17,815 nt of DNA, taken from the NCBI GenBank assembly GCA_023251285.1, contig JAHEZB010000007.1, forward strand, positions 1 through 17,815, in the 5' to 3' direction. A program made the position numbers and the translations under genes. Under the pieces are notes generated by a model that saw only the letters and a program-made list of their open reading frames with translations, was not told the origin of the DNA and searched no databases. Each line of letters starts with the position of its first letter. Position 1 is the first letter of the stretch. Source of the DNA: Chitinophagaceae bacterium. Its GTDB lineage: Bacteria; Bacteroidota; Bacteroidia; Chitinophagales; Chitinophagaceae. Positions 1 through 6,422 of the stretch are shown here, piece by piece.

Positions 1-140
1 ACGGAACTGGAAGTGTTTTAAAAACGTTCTTAGCAAAAGGAGAGATATCAATTATTGGTTGCAACGAATTAAAATCCGTTGTTACAAAATGAATCGTTCC
101 TACGGAACTCGAAGTGTTTTACATCTTCTTAGCAAAAGGA
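1..140. repeat. Direct repeat with REP-like palindromes (first copy cut by window start)
   Basis: Two near-identical copies of about 40 bases lie at 1-41 and 102-140. Both begin ACGGAACT, share GAAGTGTTTTA and end TTCTTAGCAAAAGGA. They differ by one substitution and a short changed block in the middle. Between them are two small dyads. Bases 62-81 form a 20-nt imperfect palindrome (CAACG...CGTTG with one mismatch). Bases 96-108 are GTTCC-TAC-GGAAC, a 5-bp stem whose right half overlaps the second copy. The spacing suggests a unit of about 100 bases. Dispersed palindromic intergenic elements of this look are common in Bacteroidota, so a REP-like element is the likeliest identity. That is inference; no transposase gene is present here. 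Confidence 0.65.
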
Positions 141-240
141 TGAATATTGAAGATTCATATTTTCGCACATGAATACATCAGCACATTTGCATAACAGCAA
201 ATCAGCACTTACCAACATTAATTACTACAATAGCAATTGT

Positions 241-248
241 TACATTTG
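241..248 (+). promoter_or_regulatory. Candidate -7 box upstream of radA
   Basis: TACATTTG matches the Bacteroidota -7 consensus TAnnTTTG exactly, 36 bases before the radA start codon. No TTG or TTTG lies at the usual 17-23 base distance upstream. The surrounding region (about 160-270) is rich in loose CACATT/GCACA repeats, so the match could be chance. Confidence 0.35.
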
Positions 249-284
249 CACATTGGCAAAACAGCACATTAGTACATTAATTAA

Positions 285-1658
285 ATGAGTAAAACAAAGA
301 CTGCTTTTTTTTGCAACAATTGCGGACAGGAATCTACCAAATGGGTTGGGAAATGTCCGTCGTGCAATGAATGGAATACGTTCGTTGAAGAAGTAATTGT
401 CAGAGGAAATGAAAAACCAAAAAGCGAGTGGAAAGAATATTCGGGATTAAGCGGGGGATTAAAAACCATTTCATTACAGGATGTAACAAGCAGTGAAGAA
501 AAAAGGATTGTAACAGACGATGCAGAACTGAATCGCGTACTTGGAGGAGGAATTGTTTTAGGAAGCATTGTATTGATTGCAGGCGAACCAGGAATTGGTA
601 AGTCTACACTTTTTTTGCAGGCTTCTTTGCAGCTGAAAAATATTCGCACTTTATATATCAGCGGTGAGGAAAGCGAGCAGCAAATAAAAATGCGTGCGGA
701 CAGGTTGCAAATTGTAAATGATGATTTTTTTCTTCTGACGGAAACGAACACTCAAACGATTGTCAAAGAAATAAAAAAAGTAAAACCTCAATTGGTAATT
801 GTTGATTCCATTCAAACCTTACAATCTCCATACATCGAATCCTCTCCGGGAAGCGTATCTCAAATTAGAGAAAGCGCCGCAGAGCTTCAGCGGTTTGCCA
901 AAGAAAGTAACACACCGGTTTTTTTGATTGGCCACATCACAAAAGATGGAAATATTGCCGGCCCCAAAATTTTGGAACACATGGTTGATACGGTTTTGCA
1001 ATTTGAAGGCGACCGCCATTATGCTTATCGCATTTTACGAACGTTAAAAAACCGTTTCGGCTCTACTTCTGAGTTAGGAATTTATGAAATGAGCAGTGAA
1101 GGAATGAAAGAGGTAAAAAATCCGTCAGAAATTTTAATAACGCAAAAAGAAGAACAATTAAGTGGCGTTGCAATCGCAGCAACTATGGAAGGAATTCGCC
1201 CATTGCTCATTGAAGTGCAGGCATTGGTTACCCAGAGTGTTTATGGAACGCCACAAAGAACCAATACCGGTTTTGATTTGAGGAGATTGCAATTGTTGCT
1301 CGCCGTTTTGGAAAAGCGTGGCGGATTTCATTTTGGTGTTAAAGATGTTTTTATCAATATTGCCGGGGGATTAAAAGTGGAAGATCCTTCTATTGACCTC
1401 GCTGTTCTCAGCGCTTTACTTTCTTCTTATGAAGATACGCCGTTGCCGATGCAGATTTGTTTTTCTGGAGAAGTTGGATTAAGCGGAGAGATCAGAGCCG
1501 TAAACCGCATTGAACAAAGAATTGCGGAAGCGGAAAAACTAGGTTTCGAAAAAATAATTGTAAGTAAATACAATACGAAAGGATTGGGAAAAAATAAATT
1601 CAATATCGAAGTGGTTCCGTTGGGGAAAGTGGAAGAATTGTACCGGTATTTATTTTAA
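285..1658 (+). CDS. radA: DNA repair protein RadA (Sms)
   Basis: RadA is a RecA-like ATPase and branch-migration helicase acting with RecA in recombinational repair. The 457-residue protein has the full family layout and a typical length. An N-terminal zinc finger has Cys10, Cys13, Cys24 and Cys27. A RecA-type core has Walker A GEPGIGKS (100-107) and a Walker-B-like strand (QLVIVDSIQTL). The RadA signature KNRFG is at 255-259. A C-terminal Lon-protease-like domain runs from about residue 285 to the end; in this family it is a structural scaffold rather than a protease. The ATG is the natural start because the zinc finger follows directly, as in homologues. A 49-base gap separates it from a same-strand small gene, which may be co-transcribed. 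A weak 6-bp hairpin (1656-1673) overlaps the stop codon, but I do not count it as a terminator. Confidence 0.97.
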   Translation: MSKTKTAFFCNNCGQESTKWVGKCPSCNEWNTFVEEVIVRGNEKPKSEWKEYSGLSGGLKTISLQDVTSSEEKRIVTDDAELNRVLGGGIVLGSIVLIAGEPGIGKSTLFLQASLQLKNIRTLYISGEESEQQIKMRADRLQIVNDDFFLLTETNTQTIVKEIKKVKPQLVIVDSIQTLQSPYIESSPGSVSQIRESAAELQRFAKESNTPVFLIGHITKDGNIAGPKILEHMVDTVLQFEGDRHYAYRILRTLKNRFGSTSELGIYEMSSEGMKEVKNPSEILITQKEEQLSGVAIAATMEGIRPLLIEVQALVTQSVYGTPQRTNTGFDLRRLQLLLAVLEKRGGFHFGVKDVFINIAGGLKVEDPSIDLAVLSALLSSYEDTPLPMQICFSGEVGLSGEIRAVNRIEQRIAEAEKLGFEKIIVSKYNTKGLGKNKFNIEVVPLGKVEELYRYLF

Positions 1659-1707
1659 AGCAAATCCGCTTTAATGCTGAACACTTACTTTTTTTATATC
1701 TCTCATT

Positions 1708-2034
1708 ATGCAAGTTCCAGGACAAGATTCCCTTCCTGATAAAATCATTTCTGCCAGCAATTCAATTATAGAAATGCCGGAAGAAAAAGCCAGGGAAGAA
1801 TTAATTTTTTTGATCAACGAATTAATCAATAAAGATTTTCATTCACTGATACAATTACTTTATCGCATTGACGTAAACGAAAAGAAGATCCGGTTATATT
1901 TAGAAGAAAATTCCGACAAAGACTCGGCATCTGTTTTAGCAGATTTAATTATTGAAAGACAACTGCAAAAAATTGAAAGTAGAAAAAAATATACGTATAA
2001 AAATAATGCTGATGATCATGACGAGAAATGGTAA
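1708..2034 (+). CDS. Small conserved-looking helical protein, function unknown
   Basis: This is a 108-residue hydrophilic protein with no signal peptide or membrane segment. I do not recognise a named domain. Residues about 10-90 look almost entirely alpha-helical, with a charged, regular pattern (KAREELIFLINELIN, LIQLLYRIDVNEKKIRLYL, ADLIIERQLQKIESRKK). This suggests a small soluble helical bundle or an adaptor. The tail (YKNNADDHDEKW) is polar and probably disordered. Codon use and composition fit the neighbours, so it reads as a real gene. It follows radA on the same strand by 49 bases and its stop codon directly abuts the stop of the convergent hydroxylase gene. A role linked to RadA cannot be inferred from position alone. 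Confidence 0.8.
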   Translation: MQVPGQDSLPDKIISASNSIIEMPEEKAREELIFLINELINKDFHSLIQLLYRIDVNEKKIRLYLEENSDKDSASVLADLIIERQLQKIESRKKYTYKNNADDHDEKW

Positions 2035-2700
2035 TCAGCTTTTTTCATACATCAGCTTTCTTACTTCTTCTTTATTTTCCTTTTCTTTTTTTAAATCAAA
2101 TCCGGTCCCAAAAACCTGGTCCCACATATGTGTGCTTACGCCAAAGCCTTTGTCTTCACTTTTATAATGATGCAGATGATGATTGCGCCAGATCGGTTTC
2201 ATCCATTTGAACGGCGGATTCCACGCGTGAATGGCATAATGCATGCTTCCATAAAGAAGATAACCTAACAGAAAGCCCGGAAAAAAAGCAAAAGCATTTG
2301 TTCGCATCGCAGCATACGTTAAAAGGAATACAATCGATGCAATAATAAGACTTGGTACGGGTGGCATAAACAAACGTTGCTTATCTCTCGGAAATTCATG
2401 ATGGTTTCCATGCAAAACATAACTGATTCTTTGAATGCGCGGATTGTCGCTTGTCCAATGGAAAACAAAACGATGCATGATGTATTCAAAAAACGTCCAG
2501 AAAAAAACCCCCGATAGAAAAAGCAGGGCAATGATCGATGGAGCAAAGCCGAATTTGAGGTTTGAATAAAAAGGTAAAAAAATAACAACCGGTAAATATA
2601 ATCCCCAGATAACCAGCGGATGTGTTTTAGTAAAGTATTCTAAATATTGGCTTCTGAATATCTGCGCCTGACCTTTATTATGAATTTTCTCAAATTTCAT
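2035..2700 (-). CDS. Fatty-acid 2-hydroxylase-like membrane di-iron hydroxylase (sterol desaturase superfamily)
   Basis: This is an integral membrane non-haem di-iron oxygenase of 221 residues. The histidine clusters expected for two irons are present in order: HRFVFH, HGNHHEFP, HYAIH and HHLHHY. Three to four hydrophobic segments lie between them. The pattern HGNHH...RLFMPPVPS and the closing block (GFGVST...WDQVFGT) resemble the catalytic part of FA2H/Scs7, which puts a 2-OH on the acyl chain of sphingolipids. Many Bacteroidota make sphingolipids, so 2-hydroxylation of ceramide-type or related lipids is a reasonable inference, not proven. The frame stays open to an ATG at 2745. I chose the ATG at 2700 because a consensus -7 box lies between the two and the extra 15 residues look non-coding. 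The gene is convergent with the small protein gene and diverges from the hydrolase gene. Confidence 0.88.
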   Translation of the reverse strand: MKFEKIHNKGQAQIFRSQYLEYFTKTHPLVIWGLYLPVVIFLPFYSNLKFGFAPSIIALLFLSGVFFWTFFEYIMHRFVFHWTSDNPRIQRISYVLHGNHHEFPRDKQRLFMPPVPSLIIASIVFLLTYAAMRTNAFAFFPGFLLGYLLYGSMHYAIHAWNPPFKWMKPIWRNHHLHHYKSEDKGFGVSTHMWDQVFGTGFDLKKEKENKEEVRKLMYEKS

Positions 2701-2718
2701 ACGCTTACATTTCTGTTG

Positions 2719-2745
2719 CAAAAATAAGACGAAATATTGTTCCAA
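2719..2745 (-). promoter_or_regulatory. Candidate promoter of the hydroxylase gene
   Basis: Read on the minus strand, TATTTTTG (2726-2719) fits TAnnTTTG exactly. A TTG (2745-2743) lies 16 bases upstream, close to the usual 17-23. The box is 18 bases before the ATG at 2700, giving a very short leader. It would fall inside the coding region if the ATG at 2745 were used, which supports the downstream start. Confidence 0.5.
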
Positions 2746-2764
2746 CTTTTCCCGTTCATCAATT

Positions 2765-2781
2765 CTAACTGTAACAGTTAG
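2765..2781. promoter_or_regulatory. 17-nt perfect palindrome between divergent genes (possible operator)
   Basis: CTAACTG-TAA-CAGTTAG is a perfect 7-bp dyad with a 3-base centre. It sits between the divergent starts of the hydroxylase (2700) and the FAH-family gene (2862), just upstream of the hydroxylase promoter elements. The position suits a regulator-binding site acting on one or both genes. No regulator gene is adjacent, so its use is inferred from symmetry and place only. Confidence 0.35.
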
Positions 2782-2861
2782 GGTATAAAAATTGCCAGAT
2801 ATCCTGATGACATTTTATGATCTGCAAATAATTACCTTGCAAGCGAATTAAAATCTTATTG

Positions 2862-3872
2862 ATGAAATTAGTTTCTTATTTAAAAGAAGAACAGGAGCAA
2901 TTAGCGCTTTTAGTAAATGGATTTTTGTTTGATACGGATAATTTAAATCCGAATTTACCGGTAACGATGACGATGTTTTTAAACTATTGGGACGATGCGT
3001 TTCCGATTGCCCATTCTATCAATCGACAGTTGGTAGAAGGAACGAGTCGTTATCGTGCAATACCCGTCGATGAAGTAGAACTAATAGCACCGGTAACCAG
3101 TCCTACGAGTTGCCGCGATGCCTACGCTTTTCGTCAGCATGTGGCTACAGCTCGCAGAAACAGAAATGCGCCAATGATCCCTGAATTTGACCAATTCCCG
3201 GTTTTTTATTTCACGAATCACAACAGCATTACAGGGCCAGGTAAAATTATTTGTATGCCGGATCATTTTAATAAACTTGATTTTGAATTGGAAGTAGCAA
3301 TCGTCATCTGCAAGCCGGGAAAAAATATAAAAGCGTCTGAAGCAGATGAATATGTTGGAGGCTATATGATCATGAATGATTTTAGTGCCCGCACTTTGCA
3401 GATGGAAGAAATGAAATTAAATCTTGGCCCTGCAAAAGGAAAAGATTTCGCTACCACGATAGGTCCGTGGCTCGTTACTGCGGATGAATTGGAAGAATTT
3501 AAAATTGCACCAAAAGAAAATCATACGGGAAATGCGTACAATTTAAAAATGAAATGCAGCGTGAATGGGGTGCAGGTAAGCGAAGGAAATTTTGCAGATA
3601 TGGATTGGACTTTTGCGGAAATCATTGAGCGTTGCAGTTATGGCGTGCAATTATATCCCGGCGATATTATTGGCAGTGGAACAGTTGGCACAGGATGTTT
3701 CCTGGAATTGAACGGAACCGGAAAATTAAACGATCCAAACTACCAGGAACAATGGTTGCAGCCAGGTGATAAGATCGAAATGGAAGTTGAAGGACTTGGA
3801 ATATTAAAAAACACCATTGAAAAAGACGAAAGTGATTTTTCTATTTTGGATTTGAAAAGGAATCATTCCTGA
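2862..3872 (+). CDS. Fumarylacetoacetate hydrolase (FAH) family protein
   Basis: FAH-fold enzymes use a divalent metal to cleave C-C bonds or to isomerise or decarboxylate small oxo-acids. The protein has 336 residues from the ATG at 2862; a TTG directly before it would add one residue and is less likely. A small N-terminal domain (1-75) is followed by the FAH catalytic domain (about 80-325). The expected metal ligands are present: Asp86 (RDAYAF), Glu142 and Glu144 (FELEVAIVI) and Asp173 (NDFSAR). His93 (RQHV) fits the catalytic His of true fumarylacetoacetases. The GSGTVGTGC motif lies near the C-terminus. RDAYAFRQHV followed by the E-x-E strand is closer to fumarylacetoacetase than to HpcE- or UbiX-linked forms. 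No other tyrosine or homogentisate genes are nearby, so the substrate is open. Confidence 0.9.
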   Translation: MKLVSYLKEEQEQLALLVNGFLFDTDNLNPNLPVTMTMFLNYWDDAFPIAHSINRQLVEGTSRYRAIPVDEVELIAPVTSPTSCRDAYAFRQHVATARRNRNAPMIPEFDQFPVFYFTNHNSITGPGKIICMPDHFNKLDFELEVAIVICKPGKNIKASEADEYVGGYMIMNDFSARTLQMEEMKLNLGPAKGKDFATTIGPWLVTADELEEFKIAPKENHTGNAYNLKMKCSVNGVQVSEGNFADMDWTFAEIIERCSYGVQLYPGDIIGSGTVGTGCFLELNGTGKLNDPNYQEQWLQPGDKIEMEVEGLGILKNTIEKDESDFSILDLKRNHS

Positions 3873-3937
3873 GTTTTTATCAGCAGTAAATAAAGAAATA
3901 TCTTGTTTTCTTATTTTCTAACTGTATGAGAATTGTG

Positions 3938-3966
3938 TTGACGTCTAACTTTAATTACTAATTTTA
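3938..3966 (+). promoter_or_regulatory. Candidate promoter of the ORF6N gene
   Basis: TTG (3938-3940), an 18-base spacer and TAATTTTA (3959-3966; seven of eight positions of TAnnTTTG) lie 18 bases before the ATG at 3985. The 112-base gap after the FAH gene shows no hairpin terminator. Confidence 0.4.
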
Positions 3967-3984
3967 AAAGGGTAGAAACGAATT

Positions 3985-4548
3985 ATGCACGTGATACAAA
4001 TGATTCAAAACAGGATTTATGAAATCCGCGGCGAAAGAGTAATGCTGGATTTTGATTTAACAGCTCTCTATGAAGTGCCGACCAAAGCATTAAATCAGGC
4101 TGTAAAAAGAAATATAAAACGATTCCCGGAAGATTTTTTATTCCGGCTCAATTTAACAGAATGAGAAAGGATCCGGTCACAATTTGTGACCGCATCGGAA
4201 AGTGTTATTTACCTGCAGCCACAAAATGTGACCGCATCACAAAACAAAAGAAATATCAATGTGAGCCCCTATGCCTTTACAGAACAAGGTGTGGCGATGT
4301 TAAGCGGTATTTTAAATTCTGAAAAAGCAATTAGCATAAATATTGCGATTATGCGTGCATTTGTTGAAATAAGAAGAGTTATTTTGAAAGAAAATAATGT
4401 GGCAGAACAAATAAAGCAACTTAAAAATCATTTAGGCGAGCACGATACACAATTAAACCAAATATATGACGCCCTCGAAAATTTATTAGATGAAAAAGCA
4501 AGCGAGAGAAAATGGAATGAGCGCCAAAGAATTGGCTTTAGAAAATAA
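3985..4548 (+). pseudogene. ORF6N (KilA-N-associated) domain protein interrupted by one in-frame TGA
   Basis: The ATG at 3985 opens a frame reading [19 protein letters not shown], then [25 protein letters not shown], the hallmark N-terminal ORF6N DNA-binding domain. A TGA at 4162-4164 (codon 60) stops it. The same frame continues without gaps to 4548: ERIRSQFVTAS, PYAFTEQGVAMLSGILNS, INIAIMRAFVEIRR, a coiled-coil helix, and the usual end WNERQRIGFRK. Relatives have Trp where the TGA stands, so the simplest reading is one TGG-to-TGA change in a 187-residue gene. ORF6N proteins occur in phages, mobile elements and Bacteroidota chromosomes, probably as DNA-binding regulators. Translation could restart at GTG 4186, giving 120 residues without the DNA-binding domain. 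A 19-nt palindrome (4174-4192) follows the stop. A sequencing error or UGA readthrough cannot be excluded. Confidence 0.85.
4174..4192 (+). other. 19-nt perfect palindrome nine bases after the in-frame TGA
   Basis: CGGTCACAATTTGTGACCG has 9-bp arms around a single central T. As RNA it could form a 7-bp stem with a 5-base loop. It codes for part of RSQFVTA in the reading frame after the TGA. A related block, CACAAAATGTGACCGCATC, recurs at 4220-4238 (17 of 19 identical to 4178-4196), exactly 42 bases or 14 codons away. It gives a repeated Q-x-V-T-A-S in the protein. Confidence 0.5.
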
Positions 4549-4552
4549 CAAA

Positions 4553-5449
4553 CTACCGGTGTTGCTCATAAAAATTTACCGGAACAGATTCTTTCAAAAT
4601 TTTCATCTCTTCTTCTGTTAGTAACTCTTTATCTATCGTTTCAACTGCTTCTTTCAATTGCTCCATGGTTCGGACTCCGACAACCGCGGCCGTAACTGCG
4701 GGATTTTTTAAAACATATTGAATTGCCGTTTGCGCACTATTTCTATCATTTGAAGAAACGGATTGAATTGCTTGGGCAGCAGCAGCCACTTGTGATTCAT
4801 TAAAATTCAAATATGGTTTTGCCGCTTTGTCGATCAGTAAGCCGGAAGCAACGCTGCCTCTTACCAAAACGCCGATATTATTTTCATGCAACATTTGTAA
4901 AGTGCTTTCTTCCGGACGTCGATCCAGTAAACTATACTGAGTCATCACACTTACGATATTTGATTTTTTAATAAATTCCCTAATCACATTTGGCCTGATT
5001 GACGAAAGTCCATAATAGCGGATCTTTCCTTGCTTGACTAGTACTTCAAACGCTTCAATTGTTTCGTCAATATTATCTTCCATTGTTCCTCCATGCGATT
5101 GAAAGAGATCAATACAATCAGTTTGCAATCTTTTCAAACTGTCATCTGCGCATTTCAAAATATAATCTTTCCGCGGATTCCAATCCCATCCGCTGCCGTC
5201 CGCGCGCCAGTGGTTTCCGGCTTTTGTTGCGATAATTACTTTATCTCTTTTTCCTTTAAACGCCTTTCCCAGTAACGTTTCATTCATTCCTTTATCGTAT
5301 AGATCTGCAGTATCAAAATAATTGATGCCCAGATCAACTGCTGCATCAATTATTTGAGTAAAATCTTTTTGATCCGGCTTTAAAGACATACAACCAAAGC
5401 CGATTTTACTAATATTGAGCGAAGACTTCCCAAGAATTTGATATTTCAT
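4553..5449 (-). CDS. Aldo/keto reductase
   Basis: This is an NADPH-dependent (beta/alpha)8-barrel oxidoreductase of 298 residues, a normal family length. The catalytic tetrad is complete: Asp46 and Tyr51 (DTADLYDKG), Lys76 (IATKAG) and His119 (FQSHGG). The N-terminus (LGKSSLNISKIGFGCMSL) and the cofactor-binding region near the C-terminus (AVVGVRTMEQLKEAVE) fit the YdhF/Tas-like bacterial AKRs. It is cytoplasmic with no signal peptide. The substrate, some aldehyde or ketone, cannot be read from sequence. It is convergent with the ORF6N gene with only four bases between stops. The exonuclease gene lies upstream on the same strand with a 99-base gap. A consensus -7 box sits four bases before the ATG, so the mRNA may be nearly leaderless. 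Confidence 0.93.
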   Translation of the reverse strand: MKYQILGKSSLNISKIGFGCMSLKPDQKDFTQIIDAAVDLGINYFDTADLYDKGMNETLLGKAFKGKRDKVIIATKAGNHWRADGSGWDWNPRKDYILKCADDSLKRLQTDCIDLFQSHGGTMEDNIDETIEAFEVLVKQGKIRYYGLSSIRPNVIREFIKKSNIVSVMTQYSLLDRRPEESTLQMLHENNIGVLVRGSVASGLLIDKAAKPYLNFNESQVAAAAQAIQSVSSNDRNSAQTAIQYVLKNPAVTAAVVGVRTMEQLKEAVETIDKELLTEEEMKILKESVPVNFYEQHR

Positions 5450-5453
5450 TCTT

Positions 5454-5461
5454 CAAAGTTA
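5454..5461 (-). promoter_or_regulatory. Candidate -7 box almost touching the aldo/keto reductase start
   Basis: On the minus strand TAACTTTG matches TAnnTTTG exactly, with only AAGA between it and the ATG. Transcription would begin at or inside the start codon, implying a leaderless mRNA or a chance match. No TTG is seen at the expected -33 distance. Confidence 0.3.
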
Positions 5462-5548
5462 CCTTTTTAATAAAATGTCTTCTTGCACCTGAATTGCGCG
5501 AAGAGGAAATCTTATTATTTATTGGTTTACTGAAAGACGGTGCATTTG

Positions 5549-6292
5549 TTATTTTCTATCCACAAACACAATTTGTTCCTCTTTCAAAAGCGGCAAACCT
5601 TTGAATCTTAAAACCACATTGGCGACTGTAGCCACATCTTTTTCGCAATAAACAGAAATACGCTCCAGGTTTTTTTCTTTCCAATATACATTTCCTACCT
5701 GGCTGCCGTCAATATCGTCTTTTGGAGAGGGAACACCGAGAACCGCTGCCAGCAATTTTAAAGAAGTGTAATGTTTGTAGTCGCCAAAACGCCACAAATG
5801 CAATGTATCGAGTACAGGTGTTTCCCATGGCTTCATATTTTGAAAATCAATGTAAGACGGGATCGGAATATGATTGATCAACATTCTTCTGCACAGAAAA
5901 GGCATATCAAACTCTTTGATATTGTGGCCGGTAAAAATCCAATTATGATGATTCGCATGCAATTGCTTCAGTGTGTCAATAAATTGATTCAAAAGTTCTT
6001 TTTCATTGTCAGAACACAACGATTTTATCCTGAATTGCCATGCGGTACCGTTGGAAGTACTATTTTCTTTTTTGAAATATCCAAAACTGATGCACGCAAC
6101 TTTTGCAAATTCAGCGAGGATTGCAGCGCGAATTCCATAATAATCTTCCGCACTTGTATCAGGAGGAAGCGACCGTGATATTTTTTCTGTCCATAATGCT
6201 TTCCATTCCTCATCCAGTAAATGAAAATGTTCCTTTTCAGAAACCGTTTCGATATCTATTACAAATAAATTTTCGATAGCTATTTGGTTCAT
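5549..6292 (-). CDS. Predicted DEDDy-type 3'-5' exonuclease, PolB-like (DNA_pol_B_exo2 family)
   Basis: This 247-residue soluble protein has an RNase H-fold exonuclease domain like the proofreading domain of family B DNA polymerases, but stands alone. Exo I is VIDIETVS with Asp13 and Glu15. Exo II is GHNIKEFDMPFL with Asp129. Exo III is YCEKD with Tyr215 and Asp219, which places it in the DEDDy class that removes nucleotides from 3' ends using two metal ions. The block SLKLLAAVLGVPSPKDDIDGSQV is typical of the stand-alone PolB-like exonucleases common in Bacteroidota. The biological substrate is not established; DNA repair or nucleic-acid clean-up is the usual suggestion. The nearest -7-like element upstream is TATCTTTA (6329-6322, one mismatch). 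Upstream, a strong terminator shields it from the DUF2723 gene. Confidence 0.88.
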   Translation of the reverse strand: MNQIAIENLFVIDIETVSEKEHFHLLDEEWKALWTEKISRSLPPDTSAEDYYGIRAAILAEFAKVACISFGYFKKENSTSNGTAWQFRIKSLCSDNEKELLNQFIDTLKQLHANHHNWIFTGHNIKEFDMPFLCRRMLINHIPIPSYIDFQNMKPWETPVLDTLHLWRFGDYKHYTSLKLLAAVLGVPSPKDDIDGSQVGNVYWKEKNLERISVYCEKDVATVANVVLRFKGLPLLKEEQIVFVDRK

Positions 6293-6361
6293 CTGTTTGT
6301 TTGGTAAAATGAAGCGATGATTAAAGATAATTAAAGACGCACATATACTTGTACTATTATT

Positions 6362-6401
6362 TTTAAAAAAAATCCCGGTTCTAACTCGGAACCGGGATTT
6401 T
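6362..6401 (-). terminator. Strong intrinsic terminator of the DUF2723 gene
   Basis: A perfect 13-bp stem (6369-6381 with 6389-6401; core AATCCCGGTTC) closes a 7-base loop. On the minus strand it is followed by a run of eight T residues and then A-rich sequence, the classic form of a Rho-independent terminator. It lies 22 bases past the DUF2723 stop codon. On the plus strand the T tail is poor, so termination is mainly for the minus strand. Confidence 0.9.
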
Positions 6402-6422
6402 AATAAAGATAATTAAAGTCTT

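Noticed and set aside
281..751. 156-residue minus-strand open frame opposite radA
   Set aside because: It lies wholly antisense to a clear radA, and its Ser/Phe/Leu-rich composition is that of a shadow frame.
1656..1673. Hairpin at the radA stop as a terminator
   Set aside because: The stem is only 6 bp and mostly A-T, and the T run is 15 bases away.
2035..2745. Longer hydroxylase start at 2745
   Set aside because: The added 15 residues look non-coding, and the consensus -7 box at 2719-2726 would lie inside the gene.
4162..4164. Selenocysteine at the UGA in the ORF6N gene
   Set aside because: The family has Trp, not Cys, at this site, and no redox motif is nearby; a Sec reading has no support.
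4186..4548. 120-residue GTG-started frame as a separate gene
   Set aside because: It is the in-frame second half of the ORF6N gene; the GTG encodes an ordinary Val of the motif QFVTAS. Restart there remains possible but is not the original gene.
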